Part shown: piece by piece, positions 8,408 to 18,290 of the stretch
Layout of the letters: each line of letters opens with the position of its first letter
Numbering within the stretch: the first letter of the stretch is position 1
Origin: Palauibacter sp022826685
GTDB lineage: Bacteria; Gemmatimonadota; Gemmatimonadetes; Palauibacterales; Palauibacteraceae
NCBI RefSeq assembly: GCF_965221685.1
Contig: NZ_OZ244907.1
Strand: one strand, 5' to 3'
DNA length: 64,000 nucleotides
The notes under the pieces: model-generated
Database searches by the model: none
What the model was told of the DNA's origin: nothing
What the model saw: only the letters and a program-made list of their open reading frames with translations
Program-made: the position numbers and the translations under genes

Positions 8408-9102
8408 CTTTCCCCCAGTAGCACCGTGCCGAGTCGCACCCGCGTGCTCCCCTCCTCGATCGCGATCTCGAAATCGTTGCTCATCCCCATCGAGAGCGCC
8501 TCGCCCTTGAAATCCGGAATCTCCGCGCTGCAGCGTTCCAGCAGCCGCGCCGCGCCGCGAAATGCGGGCCGGACCACGTCCTCGTCCGCCGTAAACGGCG
8601 CCATCGTCATCAGCCCGGCCACGCGCAGACCGGGCAGCTCACAGATCTCGGCCACGGCGTCGAGCGCCACGTCCGGGCCCAGGCCGGCCTTCGCCACCTC
8701 CCCCGACGTGTTCACCTGCACGAGCACCTCGACCGGTTCGCGCCGTTCCTCCCCGACGATCCGGTTCAACGTGCTCGCGAGCCGCACGCTGTCCACCGAC
8801 TCGACGACATCGAACAACCGGACCGCGCGCCGCGCCTTGTTGCGCTGCAGCCGACCGATCAGGTGCCACGCGACGCCGGGCGTCGGCCCGAGCTCCAACC
8901 GCTTGGCTTCGGCTTCCGGCACCCGGTTCTCGCCGATTCGGCCCACGCCGAGCGCCTTCACGATCTCGATTCCCCGGGCGGGATGTCCCTTCGTCACGGG
9001 GAGAATCTCGACGTCGCTCGCGCGCCGTCCGACCCGCCTCGCCGCAGCCTCGATGCGCTCTGTCACCTCGGCCAGCCGGGCCTCGACCTGATCTTTCGTC
9101 AC
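8404..9102 (-). CDS. yggS: YggS/PLPHP-family pyridoxal-phosphate homeostasis protein
   Basis: This 232-residue protein has a single-domain alanine-racemase-like TIM-barrel fold that binds pyridoxal phosphate and helps balance B6 vitamers and amino/keto acids. The PLP lysine lies in ILPVTKGH (about K38). The phosphate-binding end shows the family motif SMGMSNDFEIAIEEGSTRVR. I chose the GTG at 9102; an upstream in-frame extension of 21 Arg/Pro-rich residues lacks homology. It is the first gene of the divIVA-ileS-dksA-lspA-rluD operon and overlaps divIVA by 4 bp (ATGA). Confidence 0.93.
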   Translation of the reverse strand: MTKDQVEARLAEVTERIEAAARRVGRRASDVEILPVTKGHPARGIEIVKALGVGRIGENRVPEAEAKRLELGPTPGVAWHLIGRLQRNKARRAVRLFDVVESVDSVRLASTLNRIVGEERREPVEVLVQVNTSGEVAKAGLGPDVALDAVAEICELPGLRVAGLMTMAPFTADEDVVRPAFRGAARLLERCSAEIPDFKGEALSMGMSNDFEIAIEEGSTRVRLGTVLLGER

Positions 9103-9177
9103 GCGGCACAGTCTACGGGCCCGCGCCCGGCGATGCGAGCCATCCGCCGGGGGGCCGGGCGGCACCCGCCGGACCTC

Positions 9178-9219
9178 AAAAAACGAGCGCCCGGCGTCGC
9201 TTTGGCGTCGCCGGGCGCT
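9178..9219 (-). terminator. Intrinsic terminator after tonB
   Basis: On the minus strand an 11-bp perfect stem (AGCGCCCGGCG/CGCCGGGCGCT, arms 9209-9219 and 9186-9196) is followed by a run of six T (9183-9178). It lies about 50 bp past the tonB stop. It ends the exbB-exbD-exbD-tonB operon and separates it from yggS. The rest of 9103-9268 has no gene. Confidence 0.88.
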
Positions 9220-9268
9220 TGCCGTCGCTCGGAAGCTGTGCGACGGCTGGTGTCGTGGTCTCCGTAAC

Positions 9269-9931
9269 CTAGATCACCTGGAACGTCACCCACTGGGAGA
9301 CCCAGACCGCCGTGACCTTGTCGCGGTTCTTCGCAGGCGTGAACCGCATCTGCTGCACGACTTTCCCCGCCGCCTCGTCGAGCAGGCCGTTACCGGAGGA
9401 GGTCTTCACCTCAAAGTTCTCGACGGCTCCGCCTTCCGTCACGTAGAGCCAGAGTTCGACCCTGCCGCCGATGCCCGCATCCTTCAGCGTGCGCGGATAC
9501 TCCCGCTGCAGGATCTGCTGAATCTCACCGCCGTTCAGCATTACGGGAGGCGTGTCGTACGCGATGAAGGACGGCCGGTCCGCCGGACTCCCGGTCTCGG
9601 GAGGCGGGGGCAGGGCGTTATCCGTCGTGAACGACTCGAACGTCGTTTCCGCGATCGTGATGTCCTCGGAGATGTCGACCGAAGCGACCCGCGGGGTGGC
9701 CGGACGGGCGATCTGTTCCGGCGGCGGCGGGATCTTCACCTCGGGCGGCAACGCCACCGCCTCGATCTCATCGACCACGACGCCCAGGTCCGCCGCCTCG
9801 AACGGGCGGACGAGGACGAACAGTCCGAAGTGGAGCGTGACGGCAACCAACAACCCGATCTGCGTCCAGTTGGTGCTCGCCCGCTTGAACTGATCGTTCG
9901 CGGTGAGCCGAATTCCGGTCTCTTCCATCAT
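9269..9931 (-). CDS. tonB: TonB-family energy-transducing protein
   Basis: This 220-residue protein has a short cytosolic start and one N-terminal TM anchor (about residues 23-42). A proline-rich periplasmic linker follows (PPEVKIPPPPEQI, then PPPPETG), and then a C-terminal TonB domain of about 85 residues. The signature region reads YPRTLKDAGIGGRVELWLYV, then DEAAGKVVQQMRFTPA. It would couple the proton gradient through ExbB/ExbD to TonB-dependent outer-membrane receptors. It is the last gene of the operon, 38 bp after the second exbD, and is followed by a strong terminator. No receptor gene lies in this window. Confidence 0.93.
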   Translation of the reverse strand: MMEETGIRLTANDQFKRASTNWTQIGLLVAVTLHFGLFVLVRPFEAADLGVVVDEIEAVALPPEVKIPPPPEQIARPATPRVASVDISEDITIAETTFESFTTDNALPPPPETGSPADRPSFIAYDTPPVMLNGGEIQQILQREYPRTLKDAGIGGRVELWLYVTEGGAVENFEVKTSSGNGLLDEAAGKVVQQMRFTPAKNRDKVTAVWVSQWVTFQVI

Positions 9932-9969
9932 TTCTCTCCCGGTCTCCTGAAGCCCGTGGTGTGCTGCTG

Positions 9970-10416
9970 CTAGCGCCGAGCGCGCATCGCGCGCTGCTCG
10001 AGTCGCGTGGCGAAGGTGACGCGCACCGCGCCGGACGCCTGCAGTTCTTCCGTAATCGTATTGATCTGCTGGTAAGGCACTTCGGAGTCGCCGCGAATCG
10101 CGATCACGAGTTCACGGTTCTCCGCGTAGATCGGCCGAACGGTCTCCGAGATGTCCTCGAACGGCGTCAGCACGTCGTTGATCCATACCGAACCGTCGCG
10201 CTGAACCCAGAGGTGGAGGATGTTCTGCCGTTTCTCGTCGATTTTCTCGGTGGCCTCGGCGGTCGTCCACTCGATCTGCCGGTTCCGGTCCTTCCGGAAG
10301 ACGGTCGTGACCATGAAGAAGATGAGAAGGAGGAAGGCGATGTCCGCCATCGAAGAGGTCGGGATCGACCCGTCCGACCCGGACTTTTTCTTGAAGCCGC
10401 TGTCCTTGATGGCCAT
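9970..10416 (-). CDS. exbD: ExbD/TolR-type biopolymer transport protein (second copy)
   Basis: This 148-residue protein has a short basic, glycine/serine-rich N-terminus, then IPTSSMADIAFLLLIFF, the TM helix with the conserved proton-channel Asp. A periplasmic ExbD domain follows. It forms the proton channel with ExbB and drives TonB. The start codon follows the stop of the first exbD with no gap. It differs from that copy in the periplasmic part (LHLWVQRDGSVWINDV, TFATRLEQR) and has a longer cytosolic start, so the two probably form a heteromeric unit or serve different partners. Confidence 0.93.
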   Translation of the reverse strand: MAIKDSGFKKKSGSDGSIPTSSMADIAFLLLIFFMVTTVFRKDRNRQIEWTTAEATEKIDEKRQNILHLWVQRDGSVWINDVLTPFEDISETVRPIYAENRELVIAIRGDSEVPYQQINTITEELQASGAVRVTFATRLEQRAMRARR

Positions 10417-10839
10417 CTAGTTCTCCATCTCCTGTAGCGAGATTCGCTCGGCGCCCGCCAGCTTCACTTCATCGAGCACGTTGACCATGTGACGGTAGGG
10501 CGCGTTGGGGTGGGTCTGAATGGCGGCGATGAGATTCTCGTTGCCCGCCAGTTCGGTGCGCAGGATGTTCGCCACCTGCGTGTGCGCCACGACCTGTTCC
10601 TGTTCGCTCTCGCCCCGGCGCACGATGACGCGGCCGTCAGGCTGCACGATGAAGAAGATCAGGTTCCGCCCCGACACATCCTGCTCCTCGGCCTGCTCCG
10701 GGAGCACGATCGGCAGTCCCCGTTCCTCGTTGAACACTGTCGTCGTGAGGAAAAAGACCAGGAGGAGGAACGCGATGTCCGCCATCGAAGAGGTCGGGAT
10801 CTCGTCCGACACCTTCTGCTTGCGTTTCATGATCGCCAT
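10417..10839 (-). CDS. exbD: ExbD/TolR-type biopolymer transport protein (first copy)
   Basis: This 140-residue protein has the N-terminal segment EIPTSSMADIAFLLLVFF, containing the TM-embedded Asp needed for proton flow, and a periplasmic domain with the FFIVQPDGRVIVRR strand. It lies between exbB and the second exbD. Tandem exbD genes in a tonB operon are common in Bacteroidota and related phyla, where both copies can be needed. It starts 45 bp downstream of exbB and abuts the next exbD. Confidence 0.93.
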   Translation of the reverse strand: MAIMKRKQKVSDEIPTSSMADIAFLLLVFFLTTTVFNEERGLPIVLPEQAEEQDVSGRNLIFFIVQPDGRVIVRRGESEQEQVVAHTQVANILRTELAGNENLIAAIQTHPNAPYRHMVNVLDEVKLAGAERISLQEMEN

Positions 10840-10884
10840 TGTGGACTTCTCTCTCCGTTTGTCCCGAGGTACGACCCGGGCTCG

Positions 10885-11550
10885 TCAGCCCGCCCGCGCG
10901 CCGCGGTCCTCGAGGTCCCAGATAAGCCCGAGCACCTCCTGCGCCCCTTCCTCCATGTCGAGGATGAGACGATCGATGCGGGTGACGAAAAAGTTGTAGC
11001 CGATGTTGACGGGGATCGCGATCGAGAGCCCGGTGGCGGTCGTGATGAGCGCCACCTTGATGCCCCCGGCGACGAGCCCCGGCTCGACCTGTCCCGCGAT
11101 CTCGATGGCCTGGAAGGCGAGGATCATCCCGATCACGGTTCCGAGGAAGCCCAGCATGGGGGCGACGTTGGCGATCGTGCCCAGGACCGTGAGGCCGCGC
11201 TCGAGGAAGTCGAGCTCGATCACGCCCGTCGTGGCGATGGCCTTCTGGATGTCCTTGCCGTCGGAGCGCGACTCGCTGCCGCGGTCGCGGAGCCGGCGCA
11301 GACCGGCGAGGAGGATCGCGGCGACGGGTCCTCGCGTCTCCTCGGCCGTCGTAATCGCTTCGCCGAGACGGCCGCTCACCCCGAGGTTCTCGATCTCGTC
11401 GAGCAGTTTCCTCGAATCGCGGTGGGCGATCCAGAGCGTCCACGCCTTGGCGAGCATCACGCCGATCGCGATCAGCGAGCAGAGGACGAGGGGGTACATC
11501 ATGAACCCGCCATCGGTGAACAGAGTCAGCAACTCGTACTGATTGCCCAT
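10885..11550 (-). CDS. exbB: MotA/TolQ/ExbB proton-channel family protein
   Basis: This 221-residue protein has three hydrophobic segments: near residues 14-34, and then a pair around 125-150 and 165-195. The conserved region TVLGTIANVAPMLGFLGTVIGMILAFQ (residues about 122-148) is the ExbB/TolQ channel core, and a cytosolic domain lies between helices 1 and 2. It would assemble as a ring around the ExbD dimer to convert proton motive force into motion of TonB. It is the first gene of the operon; its start lies 60 bp from the cdaA stop. No clear promoter motif was found in that gap. Confidence 0.94.
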   Translation of the reverse strand: MGNQYELLTLFTDGGFMMYPLVLCSLIAIGVMLAKAWTLWIAHRDSRKLLDEIENLGVSGRLGEAITTAEETRGPVAAILLAGLRRLRDRGSESRSDGKDIQKAIATTGVIELDFLERGLTVLGTIANVAPMLGFLGTVIGMILAFQAIEIAGQVEPGLVAGGIKVALITTATGLSIAIPVNIGYNFFVTRIDRLILDMEEGAQEVLGLIWDLEDRGARAG

Positions 11551-11609
11551 ATCGCCTGCCCGTGAGGGATTTGTCGCCCGATTCCCGGCCTGATCGTAAC
11601 TCGAAAAGT

Positions 11610-12479
11610 TTAGGGGACGGACGGAGCCTCGTCAAACCGTTTGGGTCCATCCGGCCGATCCGCGGACTCTGCGTCGAGATCCGCGCCGGGGCGGCCCAGT
11701 TCGGGCGCCGGGACGTCGGCCGCCAGATGGTCCCGAAGCTGCTGCGGCGCCAGGTTCCGGCGCAGGACGCCGCGACGGGCCAGCGAGATCTGGCTGGTCT
11801 CCTCGGACACGACGACGACGTACGCGTCGGTCTCCTCGGAGAGGCCGAGCGTGGCCCGGTGCCGGGTCCCCAGCGTCCGGTCGCTGAGGGGGTACTGCGT
11901 GAGCGGGAGATGGACGCCGGCGGCCACGATCTGCCCGTCGCGCACGACGACCGCCCCATCGTGGAGGGGCGACTTTGGCGTGAACAGAGACACGAGCAGG
12001 CTGGAGGACACATCGGCCCGGAGCCGCGTCCCGGTCTTCTCGATGTACTCCTCCAGGGACAGTTCGCGTTCGATCGCGATGATCGCCCCCGTCCGGGCGC
12101 GGGACAGCTCTTCCGCCGCCTTCGCGATCTCATCCGCGACCGCCTCGCTCCGCTCCTGCAGCCGGGTCAGCGCGCTCAGCACGCGGCTTCGGCCAATCCG
12201 GGCGAGCGCGTTCCGCAACTCGGGGTGAAAGACGACGATGAGCGCGAAAGCGCCGTAGGTGAAAGCTTGCGAGAGAATGGACCGGATGAGGTCGAGACTG
12301 AGCCATCCCGCCGCCGCGTATACCGCCGCGAGGAGGACGAGGCCGAACAGCATCTGGAACGCCCGCGTGCCGGACCAGAGGATGAGCACCCGGTAGATGA
12401 GGACCGCGACGACGGTGATCTCGAAGACATCCAGAAGATCGATCTGCAGGAGGCGCAGGTAGTTCCAGAAGGCGTCCAT
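11610..12479 (-). CDS. cdaA: Diadenylate cyclase CdaA (c-di-AMP synthase)
   Basis: This 289-residue membrane enzyme makes cyclic di-AMP from two ATP, a messenger controlling potassium and osmolyte balance. Three N-terminal TM helices span about residues 15-85, then a coiled region, then the DAC domain with SPLHDGAVVV (DGA at about 174-176) and GTRHRATLG (RHR at about 206-208). Both catalytic motifs are intact. The ATG at 12479 shares a base with the folP stop. The order ftsH-folP-cdaA implies a shared transcript. cdaR and glmM, usual neighbours in Firmicutes, are absent here. Confidence 0.95.
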   Translation of the reverse strand: MDAFWNYLRLLQIDLLDVFEITVVAVLIYRVLILWSGTRAFQMLFGLVLLAAVYAAAGWLSLDLIRSILSQAFTYGAFALIVVFHPELRNALARIGRSRVLSALTRLQERSEAVADEIAKAAEELSRARTGAIIAIERELSLEEYIEKTGTRLRADVSSSLLVSLFTPKSPLHDGAVVVRDGQIVAAGVHLPLTQYPLSDRTLGTRHRATLGLSEETDAYVVVVSEETSQISLARRGVLRRNLAPQQLRDHLAADVPAPELGRPGADLDAESADRPDGPKRFDEAPSVP

Positions 12480-13405
12480 CACCTGCGGCCTCCAGCCGCG
12501 CGCGGGCGGGCGGGCGGGCGGGCACCGCGAACGCCGCGAACGTCGCCGGTCCGGCGGGCCTCGATCGCACCGTCGACGTCGAGCGCCTGACGCATCTCGC
12601 GAACATCGTGCACGCGGAGCACATCGGCACCGCGCCGCGCCGCGGCCAGACACGCCGCGACGGAGGCCGTGACGCGCTCGGCCGGCCCCACATCGAGCAG
12701 CGCCCCGAGAAAGGACTTGCGCGACGGACCGACCCACACCGGTGCTCCGAGCGACGCGATCTCGTCGAGCCGGGCCAGCAGCTCGAGATTGCCGTCCAGC
12801 GACTTGCCGAAGCCGATCCCCGGGTCGACCGCGATCTGATCCGGCTGGCAGCCCGCGTCGAGCGCCGCCCGTCGCGCGTCGGCGAGGGCGTCGCGGACCT
12901 CCGCCGCGACGTCGCCGTAGTCGGTGTCGAGCTGCATGGTTCGGGGTGTGCCGCGCATGTGCATGAGGACGAGCCCGACGCCCGTACGGGCCGCGAGCCC
13001 CGCAAGCGCCGGATCGGCGCGCAGGGCTGTCACGTCGTTGATCGCCGAGGCGCCCGCGTCCACCGCCCGCTCCGCCACCTCGAGCTTGTGGGTGTCCACG
13101 GAGACGGGGATCGGGAGGTCACGCAGTCCGCGGAGCACCGGTTCGAGCCGGGCCCACTCCTCCTCCGCCGGCACCGGGTCGGCGCCGGGGCGGGTGGACT
13201 CGGCCCCGATATCGAGGATCGCCGCTCCCTCTTCCGCGATCTGCCGGCCCCGCGCGATCGCCTTCCGAGGCTCGTCGAACCGGCCGCCATCCGAGAACGA
13301 ATCGGGCGTGACGTTCAGTATCCCCGCGATCACGGGTGATTCCAGGGAAATCTCGTGATCGCCCGTCCGCCAGGTGCGCGCCGGCCCGACCGCCGAGAGC
13401 CCCAT
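12479..13405 (-). CDS. folP: Dihydropteroate synthase
   Basis: This 308-residue TIM-barrel enzyme condenses pABA with hydroxymethyl-dihydropterin diphosphate in folate synthesis and is the sulfonamide target. Signatures seen are GILNVTPDSFSDGG, GAESTRPGA, the SVDTHK strand, INDVTA, LMHMRGTP, DPGIGFGKS and GPSRKSFLG. I chose the ATG at 13405; upstream codons in this frame belong to ftsH read in another frame. The extreme C-terminus is Arg/Ala/Pro-rich and not conserved. Its stop overlaps the cdaA start by one base. Confidence 0.95.
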   Translation of the reverse strand: MGLSAVGPARTWRTGDHEISLESPVIAGILNVTPDSFSDGGRFDEPRKAIARGRQIAEEGAAILDIGAESTRPGADPVPAEEEWARLEPVLRGLRDLPIPVSVDTHKLEVAERAVDAGASAINDVTALRADPALAGLAARTGVGLVLMHMRGTPRTMQLDTDYGDVAAEVRDALADARRAALDAGCQPDQIAVDPGIGFGKSLDGNLELLARLDEIASLGAPVWVGPSRKSFLGALLDVGPAERVTASVAACLAAARRGADVLRVHDVREMRQALDVDGAIEARRTGDVRGVRGARPPARPRAAGGRR

Positions 13406-13439
13406 CCGCGCGCCGCGCCCCGTCAGCCCCGTCAGCCCG

Positions 13440-15439
<2,000 letters not shown>

Positions 15440-15500
15440 TTTGATCTATTCCGACCTGTTCCGGCTCCGATGTCTCGCCCGAGACCGTCCCGCGTACAAC

Positions 15501-16094
15501 TCACGTACGGGGACACGCGATGAACGGAAGGTGACGAAAATCCTCCCCATGATCCAATCCATACCCCACAAGGAACTCATTTGGTGCATTGAAGCCAACC
15601 CACCGCGGCTCCCACTCGAGATCCGGCGCGATGCGCTTGTGGAGGAGCGCGCAGATCTCGAGAGACGCGGGACCTCGATCGGCGATCCCGCCGCACAGCT
15701 GGTTCAGCGTGGTGCCGCTGTCGACGATGTCCTCGATGATGATGATGTGCCGACCGGCCATCGGGGCCCGCGGGTCGTAGAGCAGTTCCACGCTGCCCGA
15801 ACTCTTCATGCCCTTGCCGTAGCTCGACGCGACGAGGAAGTCGACCTGCAGCGGACGCCGGATCTGGCGGACCAGGTCGCCGAGGAACACGAACGATCCC
15901 TTGAGCAGTCCGAGCAGCAGGATGTCGGCGTCCGGCGGGTACGCGGCGGTGATCTCCGCTCCCATGCCGGCGACGCGAGCCGCGATTTCCGTCGCGGAGT
16001 AGACGATGCGCCCGAGGGGCTCGCCCCCGGTATACTCCGCGAACTCACGTTCCGCGGCGCTCATCGTGCCGGTCCCGGCGCTCTGTGAATCCAA
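15501..16094 (-). CDS. hpt: Hypoxanthine phosphoribosyltransferase
   Basis: This 197-residue enzyme salvages hypoxanthine/guanine to IMP/GMP using PRPP. The PRPP signature IIIIEDIVDSGTTL is at about residues 117-130, with LLGLLKGS upstream and the flexible-loop region VASSYGKGMKSSG. An ATG at 16064 (MSAAEREF) is as likely a start as 16094, and would cut the overlap with the tilS 3' end to 20 bp. The tilS-hpt-ftsH order is widespread in bacteria and is kept here. Confidence 0.94.
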   Translation of the reverse strand: MDSQSAGTGTMSAAEREFAEYTGGEPLGRIVYSATEIAARVAGMGAEITAAYPPDADILLLGLLKGSFVFLGDLVRQIRRPLQVDFLVASSYGKGMKSSGSVELLYDPRAPMAGRHIIIIEDIVDSGTTLNQLCGGIADRGPASLEICALLHKRIAPDLEWEPRWVGFNAPNEFLVGYGLDHGEDFRHLPFIACPRT

Positions 16095-17490
16095 TGGCGA
16101 ACCACGCTCCTCCGGAGTCGACCGGTTCCACCGCCGCCCGGGAGTGTCCGGCTACCCAGAGCACCCTTCGGTCGGCGTCCACGACGACCGGCACCCCCGA
16201 ACGATCCGAGGCCGGCACGCGGCGCTCCATCAGCAGCTTCGCGACCTTTCGCGACCCGGCCCGCGTGCGGATCCGGTCTCCGGGTTGCGGCCCCCGTACG
16301 CGGATCGGGAACCGGACCCTGTCGACGGGGAGGGCGGTCGCCCAGCGCTCCGTGCCCTCGAGGGCGCTCCAGCGCACCTCGTATGCGATGCCGCCGACGC
16401 GGATCGCCCCCCGGCCAGCCCGCCGCACCCGCGTCCGGTCGATGTCGAGTTCGCGGTCGAGCGGCACCTCTCGCTCGCGTCGCACATGAATCCGATCGAA
16501 CTCCCGCTCGACCCGCAGGCCCGCCGCGATGTCTACTCCGCGTCCGCTCTCCCCCATGCGTACGAAGGCCGCGCCCGTCCGGGTTCCGCGCCGGGACACC
16601 CGGAAACCCATGTCCCGGGCGACGTGCCGCAACATGCGTCCGCGAGCCGCCCGATCATACCCCAGCAATCGGGACCGGGCAATTTGCGCTCCGTCGGCGC
16701 TTTCCCGGCATCCCGCGGCGGAGAGGAGCCGCCGGGCGGCCGCTTCCAGCCCGCCTTCGGCGACCAGGGCGTTCCGTCCGAGTTCCGCCAGCAGCCGGCG
16801 GACGGACGGCTCCTCGGCAGCCAGCGCGGGGAGCAGTCCGTGCCGCACCCGCGAGCGGCGGTAGCGGGGATTCCGGTTTGCCGGGTCTTCCTCCCACTCC
16901 CGTCCCGTGACCCGCAGGTAGCCTCTCAGCTCCTCACGGGCGAAGCCGAGCAGCGGACGCACGAATGCGCCGCGGCGCGCGGGGATGCCGGCCAGCCCGC
17001 GAAAGCCGGGGCCGCGCAGGAGGTTCAGCAACACCGTCTCCACGTGGTCGTCGCGCTGGTGCGCGAGGGCCACGCGATCCGCCCCGGCCCGGCGCCGCGC
17101 CTCGGCCAGGAACGCATATCGGGCCGCCCGCCACTCCGCCGGGCCACCCGCGAGTCCGTTCGTCCCGCCCACGTCGCACGGCACTCCGGCCCGGCGGCAC
17201 AGTTCCGCCGCCCTCGAGGCCCACGCGGCGCTTTCCGGCCGCAGTCCATGATCGAAGTGGGCCGCGCGCAGCTTGAGCGGCCAGGATTCGCCCAGCGCGC
17301 GGAGGAGATGCAGGAGCGCGAGCGAGTCAGATCCGCCGGAGAAGGCCACGAGAACGCGCGAGCCTCGCGGCAGAAGCTCCGGAGCCGCCCGGAGCACACC
17401 CCGCAGGCGCGCGGCCACGCCGGCGCCCGGAGCTGACGGGGCTTCGGCGCGGGGCGTCAGGACTCTCCGTGAGGGGGGCGGTCGCGCCAC
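16045..17490 (-). CDS. tilS: tRNA(Ile)-lysidine synthetase
   Basis: This 481-residue N-type ATP pyrophosphatase adds lysine to C34 of the CAU-anticodon tRNA-Ile so that it reads AUA. The PP-loop SGGSDS is at about residues 51-56. AHFDHGLR and LAHQRDDHVETVLLNLLRG follow. A TilS substrate-binding middle region and a C-terminal domain (PQPGDRIRTRAGSRKVAKLLMERRVP) complete it. The start is set by the ORF and lies inside the 3' end of the small upstream gene; residues 1-40 are Arg/Pro/Ala-rich and may be partly untranslated. It overlaps hpt. Confidence 0.93.
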   Translation of the reverse strand: MARPPPSRRVLTPRAEAPSAPGAGVAARLRGVLRAAPELLPRGSRVLVAFSGGSDSLALLHLLRALGESWPLKLRAAHFDHGLRPESAAWASRAAELCRRAGVPCDVGGTNGLAGGPAEWRAARYAFLAEARRRAGADRVALAHQRDDHVETVLLNLLRGPGFRGLAGIPARRGAFVRPLLGFAREELRGYLRVTGREWEEDPANRNPRYRRSRVRHGLLPALAAEEPSVRRLLAELGRNALVAEGGLEAAARRLLSAAGCRESADGAQIARSRLLGYDRAARGRMLRHVARDMGFRVSRRGTRTGAAFVRMGESGRGVDIAAGLRVEREFDRIHVRREREVPLDRELDIDRTRVRRAGRGAIRVGGIAYEVRWSALEGTERWATALPVDRVRFPIRVRGPQPGDRIRTRAGSRKVAKLLMERRVPASDRSGVPVVVDADRRVLWVAGHSRAAVEPVDSGGAWFAIGFTERRDRHDERRGT

Positions 17491-17708
17491 GCCGCCGGGC
17501 CGCGGCGGAAGTCCAGTTGCTCGGCCACGGAGACGCCGAACTTCGGTCGCGCCGGCAACTCCCCGAAGGCGATCTCCGGCCGGGAGTCGGGAGAGGGGTC
17601 CGCGGAGGCCGGCCCGGATCGGCCGAGCTTGCGCCCGTGCTCCCAGACGCGATCCCGCCCGGCGACGTATGCGCGCAGAGCGCCCGTGACGTCCTTCGAT
17701 CCGCTCAA
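17457..17708 (-). CDS. Small hypothetical protein between frr and tilS
   Basis: This 83-residue reading frame starts at an ATG sharing four bases with the frr stop (ATGA) and overlaps the tilS start. It has an N-terminal helical, charged part (VAGRDRVWEHGRKLGR), a Pro/Ser linker and a conserved-looking C-terminal segment (FGELPARPKFGVSVAEQLDFRRG). I recognise no domain. Coupling to frr and the absence of another candidate for this stretch support a real gene. Confidence 0.55.
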   Translation of the reverse strand: MSGSKDVTGALRAYVAGRDRVWEHGRKLGRSGPASADPSPDSRPEIAFGELPARPKFGVSVAEQLDFRRGPAAWRDRPPHGES

Positions 17709-18262
17709 ACCTCCATCACCTCCGCTTCCCTGCGCGCCAGCATCGTGTCGATCTTCTTCACGTATTCGTCGGTATGCGTCTGGACTTCGCCCATCGTGCG
17801 GCGGGCGATGTCCTCACCGACCTCCCCGTCCCGCTGCATCTTCAGGAGCCGGTCCCGCGCTTCGTGCCTCGCGTGCCGGATCGAGACCCGCCCCTCCTCC
17901 GCCATCCGGTGGAGGATCTTGACGAATTCGCGCCGGCGCTCCTCGGTCAGCGGAGGAATGGGGACCCGGACGACGGCGCCGTCCACCGAAGAGTTGAGCC
18001 CAAGGTCGCCGCTCTGGATCGCCCGCGCGACATCCCGGGCGATGTTCGGGTCGTACGGCTGCACCAGCAGCATCGTCGGCTCGGGGGCGCTGACGTTCGC
18101 CACCTGCCGCAACTGCACGATCGATCCGTACGCCTCGACCCTCACGCCGTCGAGGATCGCCGTCGTCGCCTTGCCCGTACGAACGGTGGCGAATTCCCGC
18201 GCGATCGCCTCGATCGCACTTTCCATCGCCAGGACCGCATTCTCCAGCGTCTCCTCCGGCAC
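17705..18262 (-). CDS. frr: Ribosome recycling factor
   Basis: This 185-residue RRF works with EF-G to split post-termination ribosomes. The three-helix bundle and small beta domain are recognisable. Helix 1 contains FATVRTGKATTAILDGVRVEAYG; LVQPYDPNIARDVARAIQ and VRVPIPPLTEERRREFVK follow. Length equals the family norm. It lies 28 bp after pyrH in the conserved rpsB-tsf-pyrH-frr order. Confidence 0.97.
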   Translation of the reverse strand: MPEETLENAVLAMESAIEAIAREFATVRTGKATTAILDGVRVEAYGSIVQLRQVANVSAPEPTMLLVQPYDPNIARDVARAIQSGDLGLNSSVDGAVVRVPIPPLTEERRREFVKILHRMAEEGRVSIRHARHEARDRLLKMQRDGEVGEDIARRTMGEVQTHTDEYVKKIDTMLARREAEVMEV

Positions 18263-18290
18263 CGTCCCCTCCGATCAAAGGCCCTAATGC

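Noticed and set aside
5093..9091. Plus-strand reading frame of 1332 codons opposite ileS, divIVA and yggS
   Set aside because: Three well-conserved genes on the minus strand explain the region. Length alone is expected at this GC content.
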